Below, one piece after another: positions 40,216-50,271 of a stretch of DNA of 64,000 nucleotides (within the stretch, counting starts at the first letter, position 1; each line of letters starts with the position of its first letter). A model generated the notes under the pieces. The model had not been told where the DNA came from. It was given only the letters and a program-made list of their open reading frames with translations, and made no database searches. A program made the translations under genes and the position numbers. This DNA comes from Kitasatospora cineracea (GTDB taxonomy: Bacteria > Actinomycetota > Actinomycetes > Streptomycetales > Streptomycetaceae): positions 3,534,001 to 3,598,000 of the forward strand of contig NZ_RJVJ01000001.1 in NCBI RefSeq assembly GCF_003751605.1, given 5' to 3'.

Positions 40216-40231
40216 CCGGGCTTCGGTCCGG
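40216..40231. other. Left-end hairpin of the IS element
   Basis: CCGGGC-TTCG-GTCCGG, a 6-bp stem with one G-T pair and a TTCG tetraloop, 13 bp inside the left boundary. Subterminal hairpins of this size are TnpA recognition sites in IS200/IS605 elements. Confidence 0.5.
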
Positions 40232-40310
40232 TGGTGGAGCGGTTCTGGGCCCTGTTCTGACGTCGGTAGTGGGTGTCCTCCCGCGCTGTGGACGGTGTCC
40301 ACCGCGGGCG

Positions 40311-40600
40311 TCAGGTCGGGCGGTTCTGCTGCTCGATGTACTGGCGTACCACCGACAGGGGTGCGCCGCCGACGGAGCCGGCGAAGTACGAGCCGGACCA
40401 GAGCCGCTGTGCCCGCCAGTAGTGCTTGACCGGGGTGGCCTTGGGGGGCGAGCGGATGGATGCGGTCGCCCTCCCCGTTGGACTCGCAGGGTCGGCGCGG
40501 AGTCGGCGCGGATGCTCCGCGTGGTCTCTTCGAGCCGGCTCAGGTGGCGGTCGGCGGACATTTTGTGGCGGTATTCCGTCATGAAGGCCCAGTGTGTGGG
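40311..40600 (-). pseudogene. Decayed tnpA (IS200 Y1 transposase)
   Basis: The C-terminal 40 codons, ending at TGA 40311, read KHYWRAQRLWSGSYFAGSVG then GAPLSVVRQYIEQQNRPT, the conserved end of IS200-type TnpA. In a different frame upstream is an N-terminal remnant, HWAFMTEYRHKMSADRHLSR then LEETTRSIRAD. The middle, which should hold the HUH metal-binding motif, is deleted and the two parts are frameshifted. Catalytic activity is therefore lost. Divergent from tnpB as in IS605-type elements. Confidence 0.82.
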
Positions 40601-40663
40601 CGGGTGTCGACCGTTCGGGTCGTTGTGGCGTCCGGCCGTGGGTCGGGGGGCTACGGTGCGGTT

Positions 40664-41905
40664 GTGCAGCTCAGGTACTCCTTCCGCGTCTACCCGACGA
40701 CGGGTCAGCGGGCGGCGCTGGCGAGGGCGTTCGGGTGCGCGCGGGTGGTGTACAACGACGCTTTGCGTGCCCGGGAGGACGCCCGTTCGGCGGGGCTGCC
40801 GTTCCCGAAGGCGGGGGACCTGTCGAAGGCGCTGATCACCGGGGCGAAGAAGACCCCGGAACGCGCCTGGCTCGGCGAGGTGTCGGCCGTGGTGCTCCAG
40901 CAGTCCCTGCGGGACCTGGACGCCGCGTACCGGAACTTCTTCGACGGGCTGAAGGGCAGGCGTCCGCGCATGGGGGTGCCGCGGTTCAAGTCGCGCAAGG
41001 ACACCCGGCAGGTCGTGCGCTTCACCGCCAACGCCCGCTGGAGGATCACCCCGGGCGGGAAGCTGTCCCTGCCGAAGATCGGTGACCTGACGGTGAAGTG
41101 GTCGCGCACGCTGCCCTCGACGCCGTCCACGGTGACGGTGGTCAAGGACAGTGCGGGCCGGTACTTCGCAAGCTTCATCGTGGAGACCGACCCCGCCGCC
41201 GACCTGGCCCGCATGCCCGACACCGACCATGTGGTCGGCATCGACCTGGGGCTTGCGCACTTCGCGGTCCTGTCCGACGGCACGAAGACCGACAGCCCGC
41301 GTTTCCTGCGCCGCGCCGAGAAGAAGCTCAAGAAGGCCCAGCGCGCCCTGTCCCGCAAGGAGAAGGGGAGCAGGAACCGGGAGAAGGCCCGTTGCAAGGT
41401 CGCCCGTGCTCACGCGCAAGTGGCCGACGCGCGGCGTGAGTTCCACCACCGGCTCTCCACGAAGGTCGTCCGCGAGAACCAGGCGGTGGCCGTGGAGGCG
41501 CTGTCGGTGAAGGGGCTCGCGCGTACGCGCATGGCCAAGTCGGTGTACGACGCCGGGTGGTCGGCGTTCGTGGCCGTGCTGGAGTACAAGGCCGCGCGCT
41601 ACGGGCGGCGGTTCGTCCGGATCGGCCGCTTCGAGCCCACCAGCCAGGTGTGCTCGAACTGCGGCGTCAAGGACGGCCCCAAGCCCTTGCACGTCCGGAT
41701 GTGGACGTGTGGGGCGTGCGGGGCCGTCCTGGACCGGGACGTCAACGCGGCGGTCAACGTCGCCAAGGCCGCCGGACTGGCGGTGACAGCCTGTGGAGCG
41801 CAGGTCAGACGGACACCCGTGCCCGCACCGCGCAGCGAAGCAGGAACCCACCCGAAGCGACCCACACTGCCGGTGTGGGAGCAGGCGGGAATCCCTGGCC
41901 CCTAG
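40664..41905 (+). CDS. tnpB: TnpB RNA-guided nuclease (IS605 OrfB)
   Basis: 413 residues from GTG 40664, full length for TnpB. The N-terminal helical domain begins VQLRYSFRVYPTTGQRAALARAF. RuvC-like catalytic residues are intact: Asp in VVGIDLGLAHFAV, Glu in AVAVEALSVKGLART, and Asp in AVLDRDVNAAVNVAK. The zinc finger is CSNCGVKD...CGACG. TnpB cuts DNA next to a target motif using a right-end RNA guide and preserves element copies. The basic C-terminal tail runs to the right end. Confidence 0.95.
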   Translation: MQLRYSFRVYPTTGQRAALARAFGCARVVYNDALRAREDARSAGLPFPKAGDLSKALITGAKKTPERAWLGEVSAVVLQQSLRDLDAAYRNFFDGLKGRRPRMGVPRFKSRKDTRQVVRFTANARWRITPGGKLSLPKIGDLTVKWSRTLPSTPSTVTVVKDSAGRYFASFIVETDPAADLARMPDTDHVVGIDLGLAHFAVLSDGTKTDSPRFLRRAEKKLKKAQRALSRKEKGSRNREKARCKVARAHAQVADARREFHHRLSTKVVRENQAVAVEALSVKGLARTRMAKSVYDAGWSAFVAVLEYKAARYGRRFVRIGRFEPTSQVCSNCGVKDGPKPLHVRMWTCGACGAVLDRDVNAAVNVAKAAGLAVTACGAQVRRTPVPAPRSEAGTHPKRPTLPVWEQAGIPGP

Positions 41906-41922
41906 GCCAGGGAGGATGTCAA
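41770..41922 (+). ncRNA. Candidate right-end guide RNA (omega RNA) region
   Basis: In IS605-type elements a scaffold RNA is made from the 3' end of tnpB and the right end, with its guide read from the flank just outside. Here the right end contains a perfect hairpin CCCTGGCC-CCTA-GGCCAGGG (41893-41912) 10 bp before the boundary. The 5' limit given is approximate. The guide would begin at 41923 (GTGACGGCTCTGC). Expression is not shown by sequence. Confidence 0.4.
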
Positions 41923-42228
41923 GTGACGGCTCTGCTCTCCCGGGCCCTGACCTCGGACGTGGTCTTCTGGGGGCCGCTGGGACGCAGCGAGGGGATCGCG
42001 GCGGTCGAGCGGTTCGTGCTGGACATCCGGCACCACCCGGCGGGGACCGGCACGATGGCGCGCTGCTCGGAGGTGGACGTGCCCGACGAGTGGGCCCGGT
42101 ACCGGTGGGTCTTCGCCACGCCGGACGGGGGTCCCCGCCTGGTGGGGACGGACGTGGTCCATCTGCGCCGGAGCCTCATCGACCAGGTCGTCGTCTTCGC
42201 GGGGGAGATCGAACCGCTCGCCCCCTGA
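41923..42228 (+). pseudogene. SnoaL/NTF2-like gene, 3' fragment (101 codons)
   Basis: Continues the frame of the 40125 fragment with VTALLSRALTSDVVFWGPLG, then AAVERFVLDIRHHPAG, DEWARYRWVFATPDGG and a C-terminal GTDVVHLRRSLIDQVVVFAG, typical of SnoaL-like NTF2 domains. GTG 41923 could serve as a start but lacks a good ribosome site. The sequence itself shows no decay, so the insertion is likely recent. Confidence 0.82.
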
Positions 42229-42271
42229 GCCGTCCCCGCGGTGCCGCTCACCGCGCCGGGGAGCCGACGGG

Positions 42272-42322
42272 CCCGAGGCCGTCCGGACTCCCCGGGGGGT
42301 GGGGAGTCCGGACGGCCTCGGG
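42272..42322. terminator. Long perfect hairpin terminator
   Basis: 22-bp perfectly complementary arms (42272-42293 and 42301-42322) with a 7-nt loop GGGGGGT. Placed between convergent SnoaL-like and GT39 genes; bidirectional. Confidence 0.88.
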
Positions 42323-42353
42323 GGCTTTCCGGGGCGGGCGCGCCGGTCTCCGG

Positions 42354-44777
42354 TCAGAGGCCGGGGGACTTGGGCGCCGCGGTCAGGTCGTACAGGGTGG
42401 TGCTGCCGACGGTCTTGGCGGTGTAGGTGGACTCCACCCAGGAGGTGATCTCCGAGGAGTAGTTGGAGCCGCCCATGCTGCCGCCGCCCATGCCGCCCAT
42501 GCCGCCGCCGCCGATGAACCAGTGCACCTTGCCCTCCTTGACCAGCTGCTTGAAGCCGTCCAGGGAGAGCGACGGGTCGCTGCCGTTGAAGCCGCCCAGC
42601 GCCATCACCGGCTCGCCGCTGGCGAGTTGGTAGCTGGCCTGGTTCTGCGAGCCGACGGCGGCCGCGACCCAGGTGTACTGGCCGGCGTCCTGCTTGAGCA
42701 GGTCGGCCACCTCGGAGGAGACCCGGGCGCCGTTCAGCAGGCCGCCCATGCCGCCGCCGCCCATGCCGCCTCCCGTGCCGCCGAAGCCGCCGCGGCCGGT
42801 GCGGCCGTCCCGGCTCTCGCCGGTGCTGCCGGTGCCGGTGCCGCCGGGGAAGCCCGGGAAGGTGCCGGTGCTGCCGGTGCCGGTGCCGTTCCGGGTGCCG
42901 CCGGGGAAGTTCGGCATGCTGCCGCCGTTGGTGCTGCCGCCGGTGCCGCCGCCGGTGCCGCCGCCGGGGAAGCCCGGGAAGGTGCCGTTCTGGCCGCCGT
43001 TGCGGTTGCCGCCGGGGAAGCCGCCTCCGCCGCCCGGGAAGCCGCCCCGGCCGCCGAAGCCGCCGCTCTGGACGGCCGGTCCGGCGGTGACGATGGAGCC
43101 GCTGTGGCCGGTGGAGACGGTGTCGAGGGCGTACGCGGCCGGGCCGGCCAGGCCGGCGGCCAGTGCGGTGAGGCCCGCGACGGTGGCGATCCGGCGGCCG
43201 GGGCGGCCGGGGATGCGGCCGGCCAGCAGCAGGGCGATCGCGGCCAGGACGCCGCCGATCAGCACCGCGTTCCGCAGCCAGGGCACGAACTGCGAGCTGC
43301 GGCCCAGCAGTTGGTGCGCCCACCAGGCGGTGACGGCGACCGTGACGGCCAGCACGGCCGCGTACGGGAGGCGGTGGCGGGCCCGCCACAGGCCGTCGGC
43401 GCCCATGCCGACCAGGGCGGCGACCGCCGGGACGAGGGCCACCGTGTAGTACTGGTGGAAGATGCCGGACATGAAGCTGAAGGTCAGCGCGGTGGAGAGC
43501 AGCCAGCCGCCCCAGACCAGGAAGCCGATCCGGGCCGAGTCGGTGCGCGGGTGGCGGCGGGTCGCCCACAGGCCGAAGAGCAGCAGGATCAGCGCGGCGG
43601 GCATCAGCCAGGCGATCTGCCCGCCGATGTCGCCGTCGAACAGCCGGGTGATGCCGGTGGAACCCCACATGCCACCGCCACCGCCGCCCGTCCGGCCGCC
43701 ACCGCCGCCGCCGCCGACCGAGCCGGTCTCGTCGCCGGTGATCCGGCCGAAGCCGTTGTAGCCGAAGGTCAGCGAGAGGAAGGAGTTGTCCTGCGAGCCG
43801 CCGATGTACGGGCGGGCCGAGGCCGGCATCAGCTCGACGACCGCCACCCACCAGCCGCCGGCCGCCACCATCGCGAGGGTGCCGTACAGCAGTTGGAGGA
43901 AGCGCCGGCGCAGACCGGTGGGCGCGCAGACCAGGTAGACCAGGGCGAACGCGGGCAGCACCAGGAACGCCTGCAGGGTCTTGGTGAGGAAACCCAGGCC
44001 GAACATCACGCCGACGAACACCAGCCAGCGGGTGGAGGCCGTCTCGGTGGCCCGGACGGTGCCGTACGCGGCCAGGGTGAGCAGCAACACCAGCAGCGCG
44101 TCCGGGTTGTTGAAGCGGAACATCAGCGCCGCGACGGGGGTGAGCGCCAGCGCGGCGCCCGCGACCAGGCCGGCCAGCGGGGTGAAGCGGCGGCGCACCG
44201 TCGCGTACACGGTGGCGACCGTGCCGACGCCCATCAGCACCTGCGGGGCCAGCACGCTGAACGAGCTGAGGCCGAACAGGCGGGCGGAGAGCGCCATCGG
44301 CCACAGCGACAGCGGCGGCTTGTCGACGGTGATGAAGTTCGCCGAGTCCGAGGAGCCGAAGAACATCGCCTTCCAGCTGACCGAGCCGGCCTGCACGGCG
44401 GCCGAGTAGAAGGCGTTCGCCCAGCCGGAGGCGGTCAGGTTCCAGAAGTACAGGACGGCCGTCGCCAGCAGCAGGCCGAGGAACGCCGGACGCACCCAGC
44501 GCGGGTCGTCCTCGCGCCCCCGCCAGGTGCGGGCGGGCAGGGTGCGCAGCCGGCCGGCCCGGGAGGCCCGGCCCCCGGGGCCGGCGGGGGGCGGCGCGAC
44601 GGGCGGGAACAGCGTCTCAGCGGGCCGCTCGCGTTCGGCCCCGGCGGGCGGGAGCGGCGCCGCGTCGGGCCAGGCGGTCGGCCCGGCTGCGGCGTCGGCC
44701 GCGACCGCCGGTGGCGGGTAGTTCGCGGCCTCGGGCCACGGCTCGCTGGTCGGAGGAACGGAACTGGACGTGGTCAT
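42354..44777 (-). CDS. ArnT/PMT-like GT39 membrane glycosyltransferase
   Basis: 807 residues from ATG 44777. A Pro-rich cytoplasmic N-terminus (1-90), then about 11 TM segments with the GT39 lumenal loop GWANAFYSAAVQAGSVSWKAM, SANFITVDKPPLSLW (catalytic Asp region), MFRFNNPDALLVLLLT and QDNSFLSLTFGYNGFGRITG. Transfers sugars from polyprenyl-phosphate donors outside the membrane. Large glycine-rich inserts occur near residues 360-385 and 555-650 (GGRGGFPGGGGGFPGGNRNG type). A C-terminal alpha/beta domain ends the protein. Acceptor unknown; cell-wall polymer or lipid possible. Confidence 0.92.
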   Translation of the reverse strand: MTTSSSVPPTSEPWPEAANYPPPAVAADAAAGPTAWPDAAPLPPAGAERERPAETLFPPVAPPPAGPGGRASRAGRLRTLPARTWRGREDDPRWVRPAFLGLLLATAVLYFWNLTASGWANAFYSAAVQAGSVSWKAMFFGSSDSANFITVDKPPLSLWPMALSARLFGLSSFSVLAPQVLMGVGTVATVYATVRRRFTPLAGLVAGAALALTPVAALMFRFNNPDALLVLLLTLAAYGTVRATETASTRWLVFVGVMFGLGFLTKTLQAFLVLPAFALVYLVCAPTGLRRRFLQLLYGTLAMVAAGGWWVAVVELMPASARPYIGGSQDNSFLSLTFGYNGFGRITGDETGSVGGGGGGGRTGGGGGGMWGSTGITRLFDGDIGGQIAWLMPAALILLLFGLWATRRHPRTDSARIGFLVWGGWLLSTALTFSFMSGIFHQYYTVALVPAVAALVGMGADGLWRARHRLPYAAVLAVTVAVTAWWAHQLLGRSSQFVPWLRNAVLIGGVLAAIALLLAGRIPGRPGRRIATVAGLTALAAGLAGPAAYALDTVSTGHSGSIVTAGPAVQSGGFGGRGGFPGGGGGFPGGNRNGGQNGTFPGFPGGGTGGGTGGSTNGGSMPNFPGGTRNGTGTGSTGTFPGFPGGTGTGSTGESRDGRTGRGGFGGTGGGMGGGGMGGLLNGARVSSEVADLLKQDAGQYTWVAAAVGSQNQASYQLASGEPVMALGGFNGSDPSLSLDGFKQLVKEGKVHWFIGGGGMGGMGGGSMGGSNYSSEITSWVESTYTAKTVGSTTLYDLTAAPKSPGL

Positions 44778-44890
44778 GGGCAATACGCTCGGAGGCGAGG
44801 CTGAGAGGTTGATGAGAGGGGGCTATGAGGCCGCTCTAATCTCCGGGCGTCCGGGTGGACCTGCGCCGCCGCGCGCGCCCTGACGGTGCG

Positions 44891-46039
44891 TCAGCCGGCG
44901 GCGGGGGCGGCCGTGGGGGCCGGGGTGGGCGGGGCGAGGCGGGTGCCGAGCCAGGTGAGGGCCGGGGGGATCTCGCGGGTCCAGGTGTGGAAGTTGTGGC
45001 CGCCGCTGTCCAGGGTGATGGTGGACACCCGGGTCGGGGCCTTGAACGCGGCGACCATCTGCTGGGTGGGCTGGTAGTTCTCCTCGTTGCGGCTGGTGGC
45101 CAGCAGCAGCGAGACCGGCGGGGCGGGGTGGTTGCGCAGCCGCCACAGCAGGTCGTTGTCCTGCTTGACCTGGTCGCTGCCGCCGAACAGGTCGCCGGTG
45201 GTGGGGTCGTTGTGCACCTCGTAGTAGCCGGACAGCGAGATCGCCGACCGGTACGCGTCGGGCTTGCGCACCGCGAACTTGACGGCGCAGTAGCCGCCGG
45301 TGGAGTCGCCGATCACGGCCCGCGACTCGGGCCGGTCGTCGACCCGGTAGGAGGCGGACATCGCCTTCGGCAGGTCCTCGGTGAAGAAGGTCTCCACCTG
45401 CGGGCCGTTCGGGACGTCCATGCACTCGGTGTCGCGGTTGCCGACCAGGGTGGGCCGCATCATCACCAGCACGGTGGGCGGCAGTTCCTCGGCCTCGATG
45501 GCCTTCAGGGTGGACGCCGGGTACTGCAGCAGCGAGATCAGCTTCTCCGGGGTGCCCGGGTAGCCGGACAGCGCCAGCACCATCGGGAAGCGGCTGTTCG
45601 CGTAGGCGGGCTGGAAGTACTGCGGCGGCAGGTAGACGTACGCGGGGGTGCCGGTCAGGCCGGTGCCGGTGCCGTGGATCTCCACCTTCTGGATCACCCC
45701 GGAGCGGTCCTGGGCGGAGCCCTGCGCGGAGTACATCTTCTGCTCGCCGGTCACCGAGACGGCCTTGCCGCCGGGCTGGTGGTCGACCACGGTGCCGGGG
45801 CTGCCGTCCAGGCCGAGCAGGTCGCTCCAGGTCGAGTAGAAGCCGAAGTACGAGTTGGCGACCAGTCCCATGGCGACCAGCACCGCGACCTGGGTGCCGA
45901 GGAACGCCCCGATCCGGCCGAGCCAGGACCGCCAGCCCCGCCCGCCGAGCCGGGGCCACAGCCACATGGTGGCGGCGAACGCGGCGACGGCCGCCAGGAC
46001 GGCGATGATCTGCAGCGGGAGTCCGGTCAGGCTGGGCAC
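44891..46039 (-). CDS. Antigen-85/esterase-D-like alpha/beta hydrolase with TM anchor
   Basis: 382 residues from GTG 46039. Three hydrophobic N-terminal segments (about 7-25, 45-65) place the hydrolase outside the cell. The catalytic domain has FPMVLALSGYPGT, the nucleophile elbow VIGDSTGGYCAVKFA (Ser in GDSTGG), Asp region in NDPTTGDLFGG and His in DSGGHNFHTW. TACGAT lies 6 bp before the GTG on this strand, so a leaderless transcript is possible. Probable acyl-ester or cell-surface hydrolase; no mycolates are expected here. Confidence 0.88.
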   Translation of the reverse strand: MPSLTGLPLQIIAVLAAVAAFAATMWLWPRLGGRGWRSWLGRIGAFLGTQVAVLVAMGLVANSYFGFYSTWSDLLGLDGSPGTVVDHQPGGKAVSVTGEQKMYSAQGSAQDRSGVIQKVEIHGTGTGLTGTPAYVYLPPQYFQPAYANSRFPMVLALSGYPGTPEKLISLLQYPASTLKAIEAEELPPTVLVMMRPTLVGNRDTECMDVPNGPQVETFFTEDLPKAMSASYRVDDRPESRAVIGDSTGGYCAVKFAVRKPDAYRSAISLSGYYEVHNDPTTGDLFGGSDQVKQDNDLLWRLRNHPAPPVSLLLATSRNEENYQPTQQMVAAFKAPTRVSTITLDSGGHNFHTWTREIPPALTWLGTRLAPPTPAPTAAPAAG

Positions 46040-46183
46040 CCGATGATCGTAAGGTACGCCTTCACGAAGCTCACAGTCGGCTCCCAGCAGGTTCACGGTT
46101 TGGCCAAGGCGGCCCCAAGCGCACCCCAACCCACCTGCGGCGCGGGCCTGTCAGGAACGCCGGCGGCGGGGGCCCGGGACGGG

Positions 46184-46226
46184 CGGCGGCCCGCCGCACC
46201 CATGGGGAAGGTGCGGCGGGCCGCCG
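46184..46226. terminator. Terminator downstream of chitinase
   Basis: 17-bp perfect arms (46184-46200 and 46210-46226), loop CATGGGGAA, 14 bp past the chitinase stop on the minus strand. Confidence 0.85.
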
Positions 46227-46239
46227 GTCCGGGGAGGGG

Positions 46240-48564
<2,325 letters not shown>

Positions 48565-48659
48565 GGAGGAACCTCCGGAGAAGTGGGGTTGTCCGGTAGG
48601 TGCGGCGGCCGTGGGGACCAGGTGGGAGCCTGCGCGCCTGGGGTGAGCGCGTCACCTAG

Positions 48660-48675
48660 ATTGGACTGGACCATT
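48660..48675. promoter_or_regulatory. DasR-responsive element-like site
   Basis: On the minus strand, AATGGTCCAGTCCAAT matches 12 of 16 positions of the dre consensus ACTGGTCTAGACCACT. It is about 95 bp upstream of the chitinase ATG, a normal place for DasR control. Confidence 0.65.
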
Positions 48676-48787
48676 CGTCCGGGTCAAGGATTTCGGCCCA
48701 CGAACCGTCAGGAACCTTTCCGATCAGTCCTTCTGCGGGGGCGTCCCGGGAGCGCGAGTGGCGCCGTTGTGCGCCCCTGGCTCGTAG

Positions 48788-48804
48788 TTGCACATGACTT
48801 GCAA
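48788..48804. promoter_or_regulatory. Nur-type nickel operator-like site
   Basis: TTGCA-CATGAC-TTGCAA, a TTGCA/TGCAA dyad resembling sites bound by the nickel-responsive Fur homologue Nur. It lies 71 bp before the ATG of a nickel/cobalt permease. Confidence 0.6.
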
Positions 48805-48874
48805 TTACGAGCGGATAAAAGGAAGGATGGCCCAGCTCACCGCCCCCGCGGCACCCTGTTCGGAAGGAAGTCCC

Positions 48875-49966
48875 ATGGCAGCGCCCAGCCGTCTGCGCGA
48901 CCGGCTCACCCGGGAGGAGTGGCTCCGGCTCGCCGGGATGGGCGGGTTCGTCCTGCTCCTGCACGTGGTGGGCTGGGTCACCCTGCTCGCGGTGATCGCC
49001 CCGAGGCACTACGACGTGGGCGGCCAGGTGTTCGGCGCCGGGATGGGCCTCACCGCGTACACCCTGGGCATGCGGCACGCCTTCGACGCCGACCACATCG
49101 CGGCGATCGACAACACCACCCGCAAGCTGATGGGCCAGGGCAAGCGCCCGCTCTCGGTGGGCTTCTGGTTCTCGCTCGGCCACTCGTCGATCGTGTTCGC
49201 GCTGTGCGCGCTGCTGGCGTTCGGGATCCGCTCGCTGGCCGGGCAGGTGGAGTCGGACGACTCGACGCTGCACCAGGCCACCGGCCTGATCGGGGTCAGC
49301 GTCTCCGGCACCTTCCTGGTGCTGATCGGCCTGATCAACCTGGGCGCGTTCAACGGCATCCTCAAGGTGTTCCGCAAGATGCGCCGGGGCGAGTTCGACG
49401 AGGCCGAGCTGGAGCGCCAGTTGGACAGGCGCGGCTTCCTGAACCGGATCCTCGGCCGGGTCACCCGGGCGGTCACCAAGCCCTGGCACATGTACCCGGT
49501 GGGCCTGCTGTTCGGCCTCGGCTTCGACACCGCCACCGAGGTCTCGCTGCTGGTGCTGGCGGGCGGCGCGGCCGCGTTCGCACTGCCCTGGTACGCGCTG
49601 CTGGTGTTGCCGATCCTGTTCGCGGCCGGCATGAGCCTGCTCGACACCATCGACGGCTCGTTCATGAACTTCGCCTACGAGTGGGCGTTCTCCAAGCCGG
49701 TCCGGAAGATCTACTACAACCTGACGGTGACCGGCCTGTCGGTGGTGGTGGCGCTGGTGATCGGCGTGATCGAACTGGTCGGGCTGCTCTCCGAGAAGCT
49801 GGACATCACCGGCGGCCCGATCGGCTGGATCGGCTCGCTGGACCTCAACCTGGTCGGCTACGTGATCGTCGGCCTGTTCGTGGTCACCTGGGCCGGGGCG
49901 CTGGCGTTCTGGAAGTTCGGCCGGGTCGAGCAGAAGTGGGGCGCGGGGCTGCGCGAGCAGTCGTAG
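48875..49966 (+). CDS. HoxN/HupN/NixA nickel/cobalt transporter (NiCoT)
   Basis: 363 residues from ATG 48875 with AAGGAAG upstream; ATG 48827 is in frame but its ribosome site abuts it. Eight TM helices. NiCoT signatures are intact: GMRHAFDADHIAAIDN in TM2 (HX4DH), FSLGHSSIV, and LFGLGFDTATEVSLL. High-affinity uptake of Ni(II)/Co(II). Urease and Ni-superoxide dismutase are plausible users; the urease operon is 22 kb away here. Confidence 0.95.
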   Translation: MAAPSRLRDRLTREEWLRLAGMGGFVLLLHVVGWVTLLAVIAPRHYDVGGQVFGAGMGLTAYTLGMRHAFDADHIAAIDNTTRKLMGQGKRPLSVGFWFSLGHSSIVFALCALLAFGIRSLAGQVESDDSTLHQATGLIGVSVSGTFLVLIGLINLGAFNGILKVFRKMRRGEFDEAELERQLDRRGFLNRILGRVTRAVTKPWHMYPVGLLFGLGFDTATEVSLLVLAGGAAAFALPWYALLVLPILFAAGMSLLDTIDGSFMNFAYEWAFSKPVRKIYYNLTVTGLSVVVALVIGVIELVGLLSEKLDITGGPIGWIGSLDLNLVGYVIVGLFVVTWAGALAFWKFGRVEQKWGAGLREQS

Positions 49967-50011
49967 CGCGGCGGCCGCCGACGGCCGTCGTCCGCGGCGC
50001 GAGCAGGAGGA

Positions 50012-50033
50012 GGGGTGCCCGTCCGGGCGCCCC
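50012..50033. terminator. Hairpin after NiCoT gene; remainder of gap empty
   Basis: GGGGTGCCCG (50012-50021) pairs with CGGGCGCCCC (50024-50033) with one G-T pair. The remaining 49967-50271 gap (305 bp) contains a GTTCAC heptamer near 50077 but no clear gene. Confidence 0.5.
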
Positions 50034-50271
50034 TTCCGGCGTTCCCGGGGCGGGAGGTCTGCGCAGGTGGGGAACTGTTCACGTCCGCACCCTTGTCGCG
50101 TCAACTTCTACGCGCGTATCTTCTGGAACCGGATCTACGCGAGTAGCCCGACAGGGCCCGTCCGGCTGTCCGGACCGGCCCTGGCCGACAGCCTTCTGAC
50201 GAACCCTCACCACCCGGAGCGCCCCGGCGGCGCCCCGGGCTTCGGTCCTGCCGTGAAGGAGCCCCGCAACG

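Larger units (their letters stand above)
40203..41922 (+). mobile_element. IS200/IS605-family element (about 1720 bp) inserted in SnoaL-like gene
   Basis: Boundaries come from the interrupted reading frame: removing 40203-41922 rejoins GAC to GTG in frame. The right end finishes in TCAA, the cleavage tetranucleotide at the right end of IS608, and no target duplication is present, as expected for this family. It carries a decayed tnpA (minus strand), an intact tnpB (plus strand), and hairpins near both ends (40216-40231, 41893-41912). The left-flank target bases are TGGAC. Confidence 0.82.

Noticed and set aside
50077-50112. PHO-box-like repeats upstream of the ExeM-like nuclease
   Set aside because: GTTCAC followed by poorly matching 11-mers; below what I would call a site.
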